Positions 16,352 to 26,382 are shown, counted from the stretch's first letter. The stretch is 64,000 nt of DNA from Dyella sp. SG609 (GCF_012275375.1 NZ_JAAZQJ010000004.1:1-64000); one strand, 5' to 3'. Notes: generated by a model not told the origin, from the letters alone. Numbers and translations are program-made.

Positions 16352-18552
16352 TGGCGGCCTCCGGCATGCGCGGCGCCGGGCCGCAGGTTCTCCATCAGCG
16401 CGCGCAGCGCGCGGTCGAACAGGTTCTCGCGCGGCGCTACCGCCTCGCGGATATGGCCCTGCACCAGCTGGCGCGCCAGCTGTTCCAGCGCCAATTCGTC
16501 GCCGCGCGAACCGCGCCGCGTGACGAACAGGCAGCGCCCGGACACGGTCGAGTACCAGGCCAGCTTCTGCGTCCGGGCGACCTGGCCGGCGTCGTCGAGG
16601 AAATCGAACCAGGTGCCGAAGGGCAGGGTGAGCACATGCGCATGCATGCGGCGTTCTTCGTCGTCCAACGGCACCGCGGCCTTCGCCGCTTCCGGCGGCG
16701 TGGCGGCTTCGGTGGCCTGGTGTTCGCCCAGGCGCTGGTGCTGCTTGAGCTTCATCGCCACGCCGGTGGCGGTGAGGCCATCGTCCGCTGCCGTCTCGTC
16801 ACCGTTGCCGAGCAGGCGGCGGGCGACCTGCGCGGCTTCCTCGGCCTGCATGCCGATCTGCTGCAGGCCGGTCTGGATGTCGTCGAGCAGGCTGTTGCGG
16901 TCGTCGATCGGCGCCAGGCCCAGCAGCTGGTCGGTGATGCGCAGGCGCGCGGCGAAGGTGTCGCTCTCTTCGCCGTTGCGCAGCAGGGTGAGCGCGAGCA
17001 CGTCGGACCAGGCGCGTTCGAGCAGGGTGCGCACCAGTCCGCGCGGCGGCGCGGCGCGGAAGCGTTCGGCCATCAGCTCGGCGGCATGGTGGCGCGCATG
17101 CTCCAGGCGCTCGCGGCCCTGCATCGCTTCCACCTGGCGCCGCTCGGTGGCCTGCGCCTTGCGCGACAGCAGCGAGAGGTGGTGCTCGATATCGGTCAGC
17201 AGGCTGGCGTACAGCGCGGCGCTCGGCGGCTCGCGCTGCGCGCGCTCGGCCAGCTGGGCCAGCTTGGTGGCGAGCGAGCGGTCGACGTCGGCGTCGCCGC
17301 CATCCAGCCAGTCGTGCGCGGCCTCGGACATCGCCGCCAGCAGGCGGCGTGCGGGATGTTCGCGCTGGTCGAATACGTCGCGGTCGGCCAGCGCCATGCG
17401 CAGCAGCGGCACTTCCCATTCGCCGAGCATGCGCTGCGCGTGGCTGCCGCGCTGCATGCCGCCGGCCATCTGCTCGAACAGCAGGGCCACCAGCTGCACG
17501 GTGTCGTCCTGCCGCGGGCTGAGCGAAAGCTTGGGCGTGGAATGTTCGGTGCCGGCATTGAGCAGGGCCAGCAGCTGCTCGCGCAGGCGCAGAGCCTGGC
17601 CTTCGGCGGCGACCTGCTGCGCGGCCTGCGCCAGCGGCAATTGCAGGGCGGCCAGCAGATGCTGCAGCTGTTCGTCGCTCAGGGCCTGGCCCATGGGAGC
17701 GGGCGGCGGCGCCGCGGCGCGCTGCAGCGACAGCAGTTCGCGCAGCATGTCGAGCATGTGCTCGCCCAGTTCCACCTGCGGGCCGCCGATGCCGGCCGGC
17801 AGGCTGCCGGGGATGGCGGCAGCAGGGCTGCGCAGGCCGCGGGCGTCGCCGGGGCGGGCCACGCGATAAGCGTGCAGGTGCGGCAGGATGCCTTCGCCGG
17901 CCAGGTGCTGATTGACCGTTTCGTACAGCGAGGCCAGGTGGCGCACCACCATGTGGTCGAACGCATCGAGCAGCAGCAGGCGGTGGCGCACCGGCAGCTC
18001 CCAGTCGCGCAAGGCCTCCAGGAAGCAGCGCGACAAGGCCTGCGCGCCCAGCGGCAGATCCTCGCCCTCCATCGGCGGCAGGCTGGCCAGGGCGCCGAAG
18101 CGGAAGCTCAGTTCGAACAGCGCCGGCGCATGGCGTGCCTCGCTGCGCACGCCGGACTGTTCCAGCGCGGCGCGCTCGTCGTCCTCGCCGTCGTCCAGCA
18201 GCGACAGCGTGAGCGGCGCGGTTTCTTCAGGCTGGATGCCGATGCGCTCGAAGCGCTTGGCCACTTCGGCGAAGAAGCGCTGTTCGAGCATGTCGCGATG
18301 GCTCTGCAGCCGCTGGCGCACGCTCATGTGGACCTGCTGGTCCAGATGGTTGCGCGCCTGCTCGGCCTGGCCGAACAGCTTGTGCTCGGCGTCCAGCAGG
18401 CAGGCGCGCAAGGGTGCTTCCAGCCAGCTGTCGCAGAGCGCGTGGGTTTCCTCGATGAGGCGGCGCGCGCGCAGGCTCCAGGCCCCGTGGCCGTCGGGCT
18501 GCGCGCCGTGGCCGGGCGCGAGCGGTTGACGTCGACCCTGTTCGACATCCAT
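16348..18552 (-). CDS. DUF1631 family protein
   Basis: A large (734-residue) helical cytoplasmic protein of the DUF1631 family, sometimes mislabelled thymidine phosphorylase. There is no signal peptide or membrane helix. The most conserved-looking regions are a long helical core (about residues 150-600) and the C-terminal segment WFDFLDDAGQVARTQKLAWY followed by SGRCLFVTRRGSR near 640-675, which itself resembles a PilZ-like beta-barrel. The ATG at 18550-18552 is chosen because the frame upstream is antisense to hemW-region DNA. The following PilZ gene overlaps its stop, suggesting a joint c-di-GMP-linked role; that is inference. Confidence 0.8.
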   Translation of the reverse strand: MDVEQGRRQPLAPGHGAQPDGHGAWSLRARRLIEETHALCDSWLEAPLRACLLDAEHKLFGQAEQARNHLDQQVHMSVRQRLQSHRDMLEQRFFAEVAKRFERIGIQPEETAPLTLSLLDDGEDDERAALEQSGVRSEARHAPALFELSFRFGALASLPPMEGEDLPLGAQALSRCFLEALRDWELPVRHRLLLLDAFDHMVVRHLASLYETVNQHLAGEGILPHLHAYRVARPGDARGLRSPAAAIPGSLPAGIGGPQVELGEHMLDMLRELLSLQRAAAPPPAPMGQALSDEQLQHLLAALQLPLAQAAQQVAAEGQALRLREQLLALLNAGTEHSTPKLSLSPRQDDTVQLVALLFEQMAGGMQRGSHAQRMLGEWEVPLLRMALADRDVFDQREHPARRLLAAMSEAAHDWLDGGDADVDRSLATKLAQLAERAQREPPSAALYASLLTDIEHHLSLLSRKAQATERRQVEAMQGRERLEHARHHAAELMAERFRAAPPRGLVRTLLERAWSDVLALTLLRNGEESDTFAARLRITDQLLGLAPIDDRNSLLDDIQTGLQQIGMQAEEAAQVARRLLGNGDETAADDGLTATGVAMKLKQHQRLGEHQATEAATPPEAAKAAVPLDDEERRMHAHVLTLPFGTWFDFLDDAGQVARTQKLAWYSTVSGRCLFVTRRGSRGDELALEQLARQLVQGHIREAVAPRENLFDRALRALMENLRPGAAHAGGRQ

Positions 18553-18641
18553 GGCAGTTCCGCCGTTTTCCCCTGTGGACGGGCGCAGTCTAGGCCCGCG
18601 GCGGCGGGGCTGCCATCGGCCGAAGGTGCAGGCCGGCCGCC

Positions 18642-19805
18642 TTAGTCCAGGAAGGCGGCGATCACGTCGTTGAGGAAGCGCTGGCCCAGCCCGGTGGTGT
18701 GAAGAAGGGCGGGATCGTCCGCCAGCCAGCCGCGCTCGCGGCACCGGGCCAGGGCGGGGGCGATGCGCCCGGCGGGCAGGCCGGTGCGCGCCTCGAACTC
18801 GGCCATCGGCACGCCGTCGACCAGGCGCAGCGCATTGAGCATGTATTCGAACGGCAGCTCGGCCGCGTCCACCGCCTGGTCGCCGCCGATGCGGCCGGGG
18901 CCGGCGGCCGCTTCCATCCACGCGCGCGGGTGGCGCGTCTTCCAGCGCCGGCGCACTTCGCCGATGGCCGCGTCGCTGAGCTTGCCGTGCGCGCCCGCGC
19001 CGATGCCGAGGTAGTCGCCGAAGCGCCAGTAATTGAGGTTGTGCGCGCAGCGCCGGCCGGGCTGCGCATAGGCGGAGATTTCGTACTGGCCGTAGCCGGC
19101 GGCGGCGAGCGCCTGCTCGCAGGCTTCCTGCATGGCCCAGGCGTGGTCGTCGTCCGGCAGCGGCGGCGGATTGGCGGCAAATGCCGTGTTCGGTTCCAGC
19201 GTGAGCTGGTAGTGCGAGATATGCGTCGGCGCCAGCGCGACGGCGCGCGCCACGTCGTCGAGCGCGCCGTCCAGGGTCTGCTCCGGCAGCGCGTACATCA
19301 GGTCCAGGTTGATGTTGGCGTAGCCGGCGTCCTGCGCGGACTTCACCGCGGCCTCCGCCTCGCCGGCGGAATGGATGCGGCCGAGGCGGCGCAGCTTGTC
19401 GTCGTCGAAGCTCTGGATGCCGAACGACAGGCGGTTCACGCCTGCGGCGAGATAGCCGTCGAAACGGCCGTGCTCCACCGTGCCGGGGTTGGTTTCCAGG
19501 GTGATTTCAGCGTCCTGCGCCAGCGGCAGCCGTTCGCGCACGCCGTCCAGGAAACGCGCGATCAGTTCCGGCGCGAACAGGCTGGGCGTGCCGCCGCCGA
19601 AGAAGATGCTGTGCACGCTGCGGCCGTGCAGCGCGGCGGCGAAGTCGGCGCGGTCGGCGTCGAGATCGGCCAGCAGCAGGTCCACGTAGCGCTCGTACGG
19701 CGGCTCGCCGCGCAGGCCGTGCGAGTTGAAGTCGCAGTACGGGCACTTCTTCACGCACCAAGGCATGTGCACGTAAAGCGACAGCGGCGGCGCGAGCAGC
19801 GGCAT
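18642..19805 (-). CDS. hemW: Radical SAM family haem chaperone HemW
   Basis: Haem-binding radical SAM protein, formerly annotated as coproporphyrinogen III oxidase-like, that is thought to insert haem into haemoproteins. Length 387 (E. coli 378). The cluster motif CxxxCxxC is present as CVKKCPYC near residues 18-25, with the HemW-like HMPWC and DFNSH flanks, plus the GGGTPS SAM-binding motif. It starts at the ATG at 19803-19805, one base after the rdgB stop, in the usual rph-rdgB-hemW order. Unlike HemN, HemW lacks the enzyme's oxidase-specific N-terminal region, consistent with this length. Confidence 0.93.
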   Translation of the reverse strand: MPLLAPPLSLYVHMPWCVKKCPYCDFNSHGLRGEPPYERYVDLLLADLDADRADFAAALHGRSVHSIFFGGGTPSLFAPELIARFLDGVRERLPLAQDAEITLETNPGTVEHGRFDGYLAAGVNRLSFGIQSFDDDKLRRLGRIHSAGEAEAAVKSAQDAGYANINLDLMYALPEQTLDGALDDVARAVALAPTHISHYQLTLEPNTAFAANPPPLPDDDHAWAMQEACEQALAAAGYGQYEISAYAQPGRRCAHNLNYWRFGDYLGIGAGAHGKLSDAAIGEVRRRWKTRHPRAWMEAAAGPGRIGGDQAVDAAELPFEYMLNALRLVDGVPMAEFEARTGLPAGRIAPALARCRERGWLADDPALLHTTGLGQRFLNDVIAAFLD

Positions 19806-19806
19806 C

Positions 19807-20415
19807 TCAGGTCCGGTCGCGCTGCCAGCCGGCCAGCCGCGCATGCAGTACGGCGAGCGCCTGGCCGCGGTGGCTGAGGCGGTTCTTGGTGGCCGGCTCC
19901 AGCTCGGCCGCGCTGTGCGCCATGCCATCGGGCAGGAACAGCGGGTCGTAGCCGAAGCCGCCCGGCCCGCGCGGCGCGGTGAGCACGCGGCCGTGCCAGC
20001 GGCCTTCGGCGATCAGCGGGGCCGGGTCTTCGGCGTGGCGCACCAGGGCCAGCACGCAGATGAAGAAGGCGCCGCGCTGCTCGTCCGGCAGGCCGTCCAG
20101 CTCGCGCAGCAGCTTGGCGTTGTTCGCCGCGTTGTCGCCGTGGCCGCCGCTGTAGCGCGCCGAGTACAGGCCCGGCGCGCCGCGCAGGTGGTCGACGCAG
20201 ATGCCGGAGTCGTCGGCCAGCGCGGGCAGGCCGGTGGCGGCCGCCGCGTTGCGCGCCTTCAGCAGCGCGTTCTCGACGAAGGTCAGGCCGGTTTCGTCCG
20301 CATCGGCCACGCCCAGGCTGGCCTGCGCGACCACTTCCAGGCCGACGCCGGCGAACAGCTGGTTGAACTCGGCGAGCTTGCCGGGGTTGCTGCTGGCCAG
20401 GACGATGCGGTCCAT
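19807..20415 (-). CDS. rdgB: XTP/dITP diphosphatase (non-canonical purine NTP pyrophosphatase)
   Basis: Hydrolyses dITP, XTP and similar deaminated purine nucleotides to monophosphates, keeping them out of DNA and RNA. Length 202. The fold signatures are present: ASSNPGKLAEF near residues 7-17, ADDSGICVD near 66-74 with the metal-binding acids, and the specificity loop GPGGFGYDPLFLP near 148-160. The ATG at 20413-20415 lies three bases after the rph stop. Standard rph-rdgB-hemW operon order on the minus strand. Confidence 0.94.
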   Translation of the reverse strand: MDRIVLASSNPGKLAEFNQLFAGVGLEVVAQASLGVADADETGLTFVENALLKARNAAAATGLPALADDSGICVDHLRGAPGLYSARYSGGHGDNAANNAKLLRELDGLPDEQRGAFFICVLALVRHAEDPAPLIAEGRWHGRVLTAPRGPGGFGYDPLFLPDGMAHSAAELEPATKNRLSHRGQALAVLHARLAGWQRDRT

Positions 20416-20417
20416 GT

Positions 20418-21149
<732 letters not shown>

Positions 21150-21241
21150 GAGGGGCGGTGGCCTGATTGGGCAAGGCAGGGCGGGAGAGTTTACCATTGC
21201 GCCCTTTCCGGCCGCCCGCGGCTGCAGATAGGGATTTTCCG

Positions 21242-22102
21242 ATGATCCGCAGCATGACTGCCTACGCCTTCGCCGAGACCACCGGTCCGGTCGGCACCCT
21301 CAGCTGCGAGCTGCGCACGGTCAACCACCGCTATCTGGAACTCAGCCCGCGCCTGCCCGACGACCTGCGCGTGTTCGAGAGCACCCTGCGCGAACGCATC
21401 GCCGCCCGCCTGTCGCGCGGCAAGGTCGACCTCACCGTGCGCCTGCGCGGCGAAGCCCGCGGCGACGCGCTGCAGGTGAACCATGCGGTGCTGGGCAAGC
21501 TGTCGGAGCTGTCGATGGACCTGGAAGCGCGCTTCCCGCGCCTGCAGATCGAATTCACCGAACTGCTGCGCTTCCCCGGCGTGCTGCAGCAGGCCGAGGT
21601 GGACCAGGACCAGCTGCAGGCCGCCCTGGTCGCCGTGCTGGACGACGCGCTGGAGGCGCTCACCGCCACCCGCGAACGCGAGGGCGCCAAGCTCGGCGCC
21701 ATCCTGGGCGAGCGCCTGGACAGCATCGAGCGCATCGTCGGCGACGTGCGCGGCTGGATGCCGCAGATCCGCGAAGGCCTGCGCGCACGCCTGGAGCAGC
21801 GCCTGGCGGACCTCAAGCAGCCGGCCGATCCGGGCCGCCTGGAACAGGAACTGGTGCTGCAGATCACCCGCATCGACGTCGACGAAGAACTGGACCGCCT
21901 CGCCACGCACATCGCCGAAGCGCGCCGCGTGCTGGGCCTGAAGGAACCGGTCGGCCGCCGCCTGGATTTCCTCATGCAGGAATTCAACCGCGAGGCGAAC
22001 ACGCTCGGTTCCAAGTCGGTGGATTCGCGCAGCACCAATGCGGCGGTGGAGCTGAAGGTGCTGATCGAGCAGATGCGCGAGCAGGTGCAGAACATCGAAT
22101 GA
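21242..22102 (+). CDS. yicC: YicC family endoribonuclease/regulator
   Basis: A 286-residue protein of the YicC family (E. coli 287), recently shown in other bacteria to be an endoribonuclease affecting small-RNA turnover. It starts [12 protein letters not shown], matches the family N-terminus MIRSMTAFA, and ends with the conserved C-terminal block [19 protein letters not shown] near residues 240-258, then [17 protein letters not shown]. The C-terminal ATGA overlaps the gmk start, so gmk translation is probably coupled. The ribosome site is weak (GATAGGGA). The yicC-gmk pair is common in bacteria. Confidence 0.92.
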   Translation: MIRSMTAYAFAETTGPVGTLSCELRTVNHRYLELSPRLPDDLRVFESTLRERIAARLSRGKVDLTVRLRGEARGDALQVNHAVLGKLSELSMDLEARFPRLQIEFTELLRFPGVLQQAEVDQDQLQAALVAVLDDALEALTATREREGAKLGAILGERLDSIERIVGDVRGWMPQIREGLRARLEQRLADLKQPADPGRLEQELVLQITRIDVDEELDRLATHIAEARRVLGLKEPVGRRLDFLMQEFNREANTLGSKSVDSRSTNAAVELKVLIEQMREQVQNIE

Positions 22103-22740
22103 GCGCGAGCGATACCGCCGCCGGCATTCCGGAAGGCACCCTTTTCGTGGTGGCCGCGCCTTCGGGCGCCGGCAAGTCCACCCTGGTCAATGCGCTGCTG
22201 GAGCGCGAGCCGGCGATCTCGCTGTCGATCTCGCACACCACGCGGCCGCCGCGGCCGGGCGAGCAGTACGGGCGGCATTACTACTTCGTCGAGCGCGCGG
22301 AATTCGAGCGCGAGATCGCCGACGGGATCTTCCTGGAGCATGCCGAGGTGCACGGCAATCTGTATGGCACTTCGCGCACCACGGTGTCCGATCTGCTGTG
22401 CCAGGGGCGCGACGTGCTGCTGGAGATCGACTGGCAGGGCGCGCGGCAGATCCGCCAGTCCAAGCCGGACTGCGTCAGCGTGTTCATCCTGCCGCCGTCG
22501 CGGGTGGAACTGGAGCGGCGCCTGCGCGGGCGCGCCTCGGACAGCGCGGACGTGATCGAGCGCCGGCTGCACAACTCGCGCGAGGAAATCGCGCATGCCC
22601 ACGAGTTCGACTACATCATCGTCAACGACAGCTTCGACGAGGCGCTGGGCGACCTGCAGTCCATCGTGCGGGCGGTGCGCCAGCGCAGCGAGCTGCAATG
22701 GCGGCGGCACGAGGCGCTGATCGCCGAGTTGCTCGCATAA
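22099..22740 (+). CDS. gmk: Guanylate kinase
   Basis: Phosphorylates GMP to GDP with ATP. Length 213 (E. coli 207). The P-loop reads APSGAGKST near residues 19-27, the GMP-binding region contains SHTTRPPRPGE and YYFVERAEFE near 44-66, and the Asp-containing EIDWQGARQIR lies near 112-122. Four-base overlap with yicC. In E. coli gmk is followed directly by rpoZ and spoT; here a complete mla gene cluster lies between gmk and rpoZ. Confidence 0.95.
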   Translation: MSASDTAAGIPEGTLFVVAAPSGAGKSTLVNALLEREPAISLSISHTTRPPRPGEQYGRHYYFVERAEFEREIADGIFLEHAEVHGNLYGTSRTTVSDLLCQGRDVLLEIDWQGARQIRQSKPDCVSVFILPPSRVELERRLRGRASDSADVIERRLHNSREEIAHAHEFDYIIVNDSFDEALGDLQSIVRAVRQRSELQWRRHEALIAELLA

Positions 22741-22859
22741 CGGCGGGCGCGGCGGCTCGCCTGAACGGCAGCCATCAAACCGAGGCGGGGCGCGGCCTCG
22801 CATAGCCTTCATGGCCGTCTTCGGCTACTTTGGGCGCCTTTCCCCTGGCAGCTTCGCCC

Positions 22860-23693
22860 ATGACCGACTCCGTTCGTGCCAAGCCAGACGACAGCGCCAT
22901 CGTGCGCGTCCGTGGCCTGACCACGGTGCTCAACGGCAAGACCATCTTCGACGCGATGGACCTGGACATCCCGCGCGGCAAGGTCACCGCCATCATGGGT
23001 CCCAGCGGCACCGGCAAGACCACCCTGCTCAAGCACATCACCGGCCAGATGCGCGGCCAGTCGGGCGAGGTGTGGGTGGACGGCCGGAACGTGCCGGCGC
23101 TGCGCCGCGAGCAGCTGTTCGAGCTGCGCGAGCGCATCGGCTACCTGTTCCAGAACTCGGCCCTGCTCACCGACTTCGACGTGTTCGAGAACGTGGCGTT
23201 TCCGCTGCGCCAGCACACCGAACTGCCGGAAGTGCTGATCCGCAATATCGTCCTGACCAAACTGCAGGCGGTCGGCCTGCGCGGCGCGGCCAGGCTGATG
23301 CCGACCGAGCTTTCCGGCGGCATGGCCCGGCGCGTGGCGCTGGCGCGCGCGATCGTGTTCGATCCGATGCTGATCCTCTACGACGAACCCTTCGTCGGCC
23401 TCGATCCCATCGCGCTGAACCAGGTGCTGAAGCTGATCCGCACGCTCAACCAGACCTTGGGCATCACCAGCGTGCTGGTGGCGCACGAGCTGGCCGCGGT
23501 GCAGCAGGTGGCCGACCACGTCTACCTCATTGCCAACGGCAAGGTGGTGGCGCAGGGCGATCCGAAAACCATCGCCGACGACGGCTCGCCGTGGACGCGG
23601 CAGTTCTTCGGCGGCGAGGCCGACGGCCCGGTGCCGTTCCAGTATCCGGCCGGCGACTACGCCGCGTCGCTCGGCTTCAAGGGGGGCGCATGA
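22860..23693 (+). CDS. mlaF: Phospholipid ABC transporter ATP-binding protein MlaF
   Basis: ATPase of the MlaFEDB complex that moves phospholipids between outer and inner membrane to keep outer-membrane asymmetry. Length 277. Walker A is GPSGTGKTT near residues 44-52, the signature LSGGMARRVALARA near 148-161 and Walker B with LILYDEPFVGLDP near 168-180. I choose ATG 22860 (MTDSVRAKPDD); an in-frame TTG at 22830 would add ten residues without family support. The product overlaps mlaE by four bases. First of mlaFEDCB. Confidence 0.94.
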   Translation: MTDSVRAKPDDSAIVRVRGLTTVLNGKTIFDAMDLDIPRGKVTAIMGPSGTGKTTLLKHITGQMRGQSGEVWVDGRNVPALRREQLFELRERIGYLFQNSALLTDFDVFENVAFPLRQHTELPEVLIRNIVLTKLQAVGLRGAARLMPTELSGGMARRVALARAIVFDPMLILYDEPFVGLDPIALNQVLKLIRTLNQTLGITSVLVAHELAAVQQVADHVYLIANGKVVAQGDPKTIADDGSPWTRQFFGGEADGPVPFQYPAGDYAASLGFKGGA

Positions 23694-24457
23694 GCGCGCC
23701 ACGCGACAACATCGTCACCCGCTCGCTGGCCCAGATCGGCGACTGCGGGCTGTTCCTGCTGCAGATCCTGGCGGCGATCCCGCGCAGCCTGCGCCACGCG
23801 CGCGAGACGGTGCGGCAGCTGTGGTTCGTCGGCGCGATGAGCCTGATCATCATCATGGTCTGCGGCCTGTTCGTCGGCATGGTGCTGGGGCTGCAGCTGT
23901 ACGACGTGCTGTCGATCTTCGGCGGCACCTCGGCCACCGGCACGGTGGTGGCGATCGCCATCTACCGCGAGCTGGGGCCGGTGGTCACGGCGCTGCTGTT
24001 CGCCGGCCGCGCGGGTACCTCGGTCACCGCCGAGATCGGCCTGATGCGCGCCACCGACCAGATCGCCGCCATGGAAATGATGGCGGTGGACCCGATCGCC
24101 TACGTGGCGGTGCCGCGTTTCCTCGCCGGCGTGATCGCCATGCCGCTGCTGTGCTGCGTGTTCTGCGCGCTGGGCATCTTCGGCGGCCACCTGGTCGGCG
24201 TGAGCTGGCTGGGCATCGACAACGGCACGTTCTGGTCGAACATGACCGCCACCGTCGACCTGGTGAAGGACGTGCTCAACGGCGTGCTGTGGAAGAGCGT
24301 GGTGTTCGGCGGCGTGGTGTCGCTGATCGCCGTGTTCCAGGGCTACACCACGCCGCCCACCAGCGAGGGCGTGGCTTATGCCACGACGCGCACGGTGGTG
24401 GCTTCGTCGATCGCCATCCTGGCGCTGGACTTCGTGCTCACCGCCTTCCTGATGTGA
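23690..24457 (+). CDS. mlaE: Phospholipid ABC transporter permease MlaE
   Basis: Inner-membrane permease of the Mla system; 255 residues with the MlaE/YrbE-family pattern. Several membrane helices are clear, including WFVGAMSLIIIMVCGLFVGM, and the conserved coupling region ELGPVVTALLFAGRAGTSVT near residues 98-117, followed by AEIGLMRATDQIAAMEMM. The ATG overlaps the mlaF stop (ATGA) so translation is coupled. It partners the ATPase MlaF and the MCE protein encoded 58 bp downstream. Confidence 0.94.
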   Translation: MSAPRDNIVTRSLAQIGDCGLFLLQILAAIPRSLRHARETVRQLWFVGAMSLIIIMVCGLFVGMVLGLQLYDVLSIFGGTSATGTVVAIAIYRELGPVVTALLFAGRAGTSVTAEIGLMRATDQIAAMEMMAVDPIAYVAVPRFLAGVIAMPLLCCVFCALGIFGGHLVGVSWLGIDNGTFWSNMTATVDLVKDVLNGVLWKSVVFGGVVSLIAVFQGYTTPPTSEGVAYATTRTVVASSIAILALDFVLTAFLM

Positions 24458-24515
24458 TGCCCATGACTACGCAGATCACTATTGCAACCATCCATTCGCC
24501 TGTGAGGATCGTGCC

Positions 24516-25388
24516 GTGAGCCAGAGACCGTCCTATGCCGTCGGCACCGGCCTGTTCATCGTGCTCGGCTTCGCCGCGCTCGGTTACCTCGCCACGCAGA
24601 CCACCTCGGTGGCCAATACCAGCCGCGGGCCGAGCTATACCGTCGAGGCGCACTTCGCCAACATCGGCCAGCTCAAGGAGCGCGCGCCAGTGAAGGTGGC
24701 GGGCGTGCGCATCGGCCAGGTGCAGTCGATCGTGCTCGATCCCGGCAAGGAGACCGCCGACGTGAAGCTGGCCATCGACCAGCGCTACGACAAGATTCCC
24801 ACCGATTCGGTGGCGACCATCTTCACCAGCGGCCTGCTCGGCGACCAGTACGTGGGCATCCAGTACGGCAGCTCGGCCAAGCCGCTGGCCAACGGCGGCA
24901 CCCTGGCGCTGACGCGCCCGGCGCAGCAGCTGGAGGAAATGCTCGGCAAGTTCTTCGGCGCCGGCGGCGCGGCCGACAATCTCGGCGGCAGCTACACGGT
25001 GAAGGCGCGCTTCACCAACGTCGGTGCGCTCTCCGCCGGCGCGCCGGTGAAGATGGCCGGCGTGGCGATCGGCAGCGTCAAGTCGGTGCTGGCCGATCCG
25101 GTCAAGCTGGACGCCCTGGTGGAGCTGTCGATCGACAAGAAATACGCGCAGATTCCCGACGATTCGGCGGCCGCGGTATTCACCAGCGGTTTGATCGGCA
25201 CGCAGTACGTTGCGATCCAGCCCGGCGGCTCGCCGGATGCGCTGAAGGACGGTGACGAGCTGGTTCTGACCCAGTCGGCCCTGCAGCTCGAAGACCTGAT
25301 CGGCAAGTTCCTGGTCAGCGGCTCGGGCGACAAGAAACCGGACGGCGCCCCCGCTTCCTCCTCTTCCTCTCCGGCCGGCAAGCACTGA
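24516..25388 (+). CDS. mlaD: Mla substrate-binding protein MlaD with two tandem MCE domains
   Basis: Inner-membrane-anchored periplasmic MCE protein (lipid tunnel) of the Mla system. A single N-terminal helix (about residues 8-27, VGTGLFIVLGFAALGYLAT) anchors it. Unusually there are two MCE domains, about residues 39-118 and 158-237, with the same opening SYTV.A.F.N.G.L....PVK.AGV.IG.V.S; aligned position by position, residues 40-75 and 159-194 share 21 of 36. Each ends with a pore-loop motif TSGLLGDQYVGIQ or TSGLIGTQYVAIQ. At 290 residues it is well beyond the roughly 150-180 typical of MlaD. The start is a GTG with GAGG nine bases ahead. A Ser/Pro-rich tail follows. Confidence 0.93.
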   Translation: MSQRPSYAVGTGLFIVLGFAALGYLATQTTSVANTSRGPSYTVEAHFANIGQLKERAPVKVAGVRIGQVQSIVLDPGKETADVKLAIDQRYDKIPTDSVATIFTSGLLGDQYVGIQYGSSAKPLANGGTLALTRPAQQLEEMLGKFFGAGGAADNLGGSYTVKARFTNVGALSAGAPVKMAGVAIGSVKSVLADPVKLDALVELSIDKKYAQIPDDSAAAVFTSGLIGTQYVAIQPGGSPDALKDGDELVLTQSALQLEDLIGKFLVSGSGDKKPDGAPASSSSSPAGKH

Positions 25389-25417
25389 GCCGGCCGCCAC
25401 TTCCCAGGAGTTTCCCC

Positions 25418-26089
25418 ATGATGCTGCGCAGTCTGGCTCTCGCCACCGCCATCGCATTCACCGGCATCGTTGCCGCCCCGGTCCACGCCCAGGCCGCCGC
25501 CCAGGCGCCGGCCTCCACCCAGACCCCCCAGCAGGTCGCCCAGACCATCGTCGACCAGCTGGGCAAGGCCATCGACGGCCACCAGGCCGAGCTGAAGAAG
25601 GACAAGGAAAAGCTCATCTCGGTGATCGACGATGTGTTCCTGCCGCACTTCGACATCGACTACGCCTCGATCCTGGTGCTCGGCCAGCACGCCCGCGAAG
25701 CCACGCCGGAGAAGCGCGCCGAATTCGCCCGCGCGTTCTACAACTCGATCACCCACCGCTACGCCGAAGGCCTGCTCAGCTACACCCAGGGCCGCGTGAA
25801 GGTGCTGCCGTTCAGCGGCGACCTCAATGACAAGCGCACCGTGGTGCGCACCCAGGTGGTGCTGGACGACGGCAAGACGGTGTCGGTCGACTACGCGTTC
25901 CGCAAGTCGCGCGAAGGCGACTGGAAGGCCTACGACGTGATCATCGAAGGCATCTCGTACATCACCAACTACCGCAACCAGGTCGACGCCGAGATCAAGA
26001 AGGGCGGCCTGGACAACCTCATCTCCGACCTGAAGACCAAGGGCGCCGACGCGCTCAAGCAGATGGACAAGGACGGCAAGCAGGGATGA
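25418..26089 (+). CDS. mlaC: Periplasmic phospholipid shuttle MlaC
   Basis: Soluble periplasmic carrier that passes phospholipid between the outer-membrane MlaA complex and the inner-membrane MlaFEDB transporter. Length 223 including a signal peptide (MMLRSLALATAIAFTGIVAA then a cleavage site after AHAQ, about residue 25). The mature region shows the MlaC/Ttg2D motif ILVLGQHAREATPEKRAEFA near residues 86-105, and Y-rich strands GLLSYTQGRVKVLPF. Its four-base overlap with mlaB couples their translation. CCAGGAG lies seven bases before the ATG. Confidence 0.93.
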   Translation: MMLRSLALATAIAFTGIVAAPVHAQAAAQAPASTQTPQQVAQTIVDQLGKAIDGHQAELKKDKEKLISVIDDVFLPHFDIDYASILVLGQHAREATPEKRAEFARAFYNSITHRYAEGLLSYTQGRVKVLPFSGDLNDKRTVVRTQVVLDDGKTVSVDYAFRKSREGDWKAYDVIIEGISYITNYRNQVDAEIKKGGLDNLISDLKTKGADALKQMDKDGKQG

Positions 26090-26382
26090 GCGCCGCCGCC
26101 TTCCAGGTGACGCGCGCCGCGCCGGATGCCGTGCAGGTATCCGGCGCGCTGACCTTCGCCACGGCGGCGCAGGCGCTGGCTGCGATCGACGCGGCAGCGG
26201 CCGGGGGTTGCCGCCAGGTCGACCTGGCCGGCGTCAGCCAGAGCGACAGCGCCGGCCTGGCCTGCATGCTGGCGGTGCTGGCCAAGGCGGTGGAGAGCGG
26301 CCGTCCGCTGGCATTGCGCAACGTGCCCGAGGGCATGCGCGTGCTGGCCTCGGTATGCGAAGTGGACCAGCTGCTCGGCTGA
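26086..26382 (+). CDS. mlaB: STAS-domain protein MlaB
   Basis: Small (98 residues) cytoplasmic STAS protein that binds MlaF and supports activity of the transporter. It shows the STAS pattern of strand-helix repeats, with the phosphorylation-loop-like SQSDSAGLACML near residues 51-62 (the E. coli residue here is Thr; this one has Ser) and PLALRNVPEGMRVLA near 77-91. Overlaps mlaC by four bases and ends the operon; a strong hairpin terminator follows at 26411. Confidence 0.9.
   Translation: MSAAAFQVTRAAPDAVQVSGALTFATAAQALAAIDAAAAGGCRQVDLAGVSQSDSAGLACMLAVLAKAVESGRPLALRNVPEGMRVLASVCEVDQLLG

Noticed and set aside
22830..22859. TTG as an alternative start of mlaF
   Set aside because: It adds ten residues without family support; the ATG at 22860 gives the expected N-terminus.
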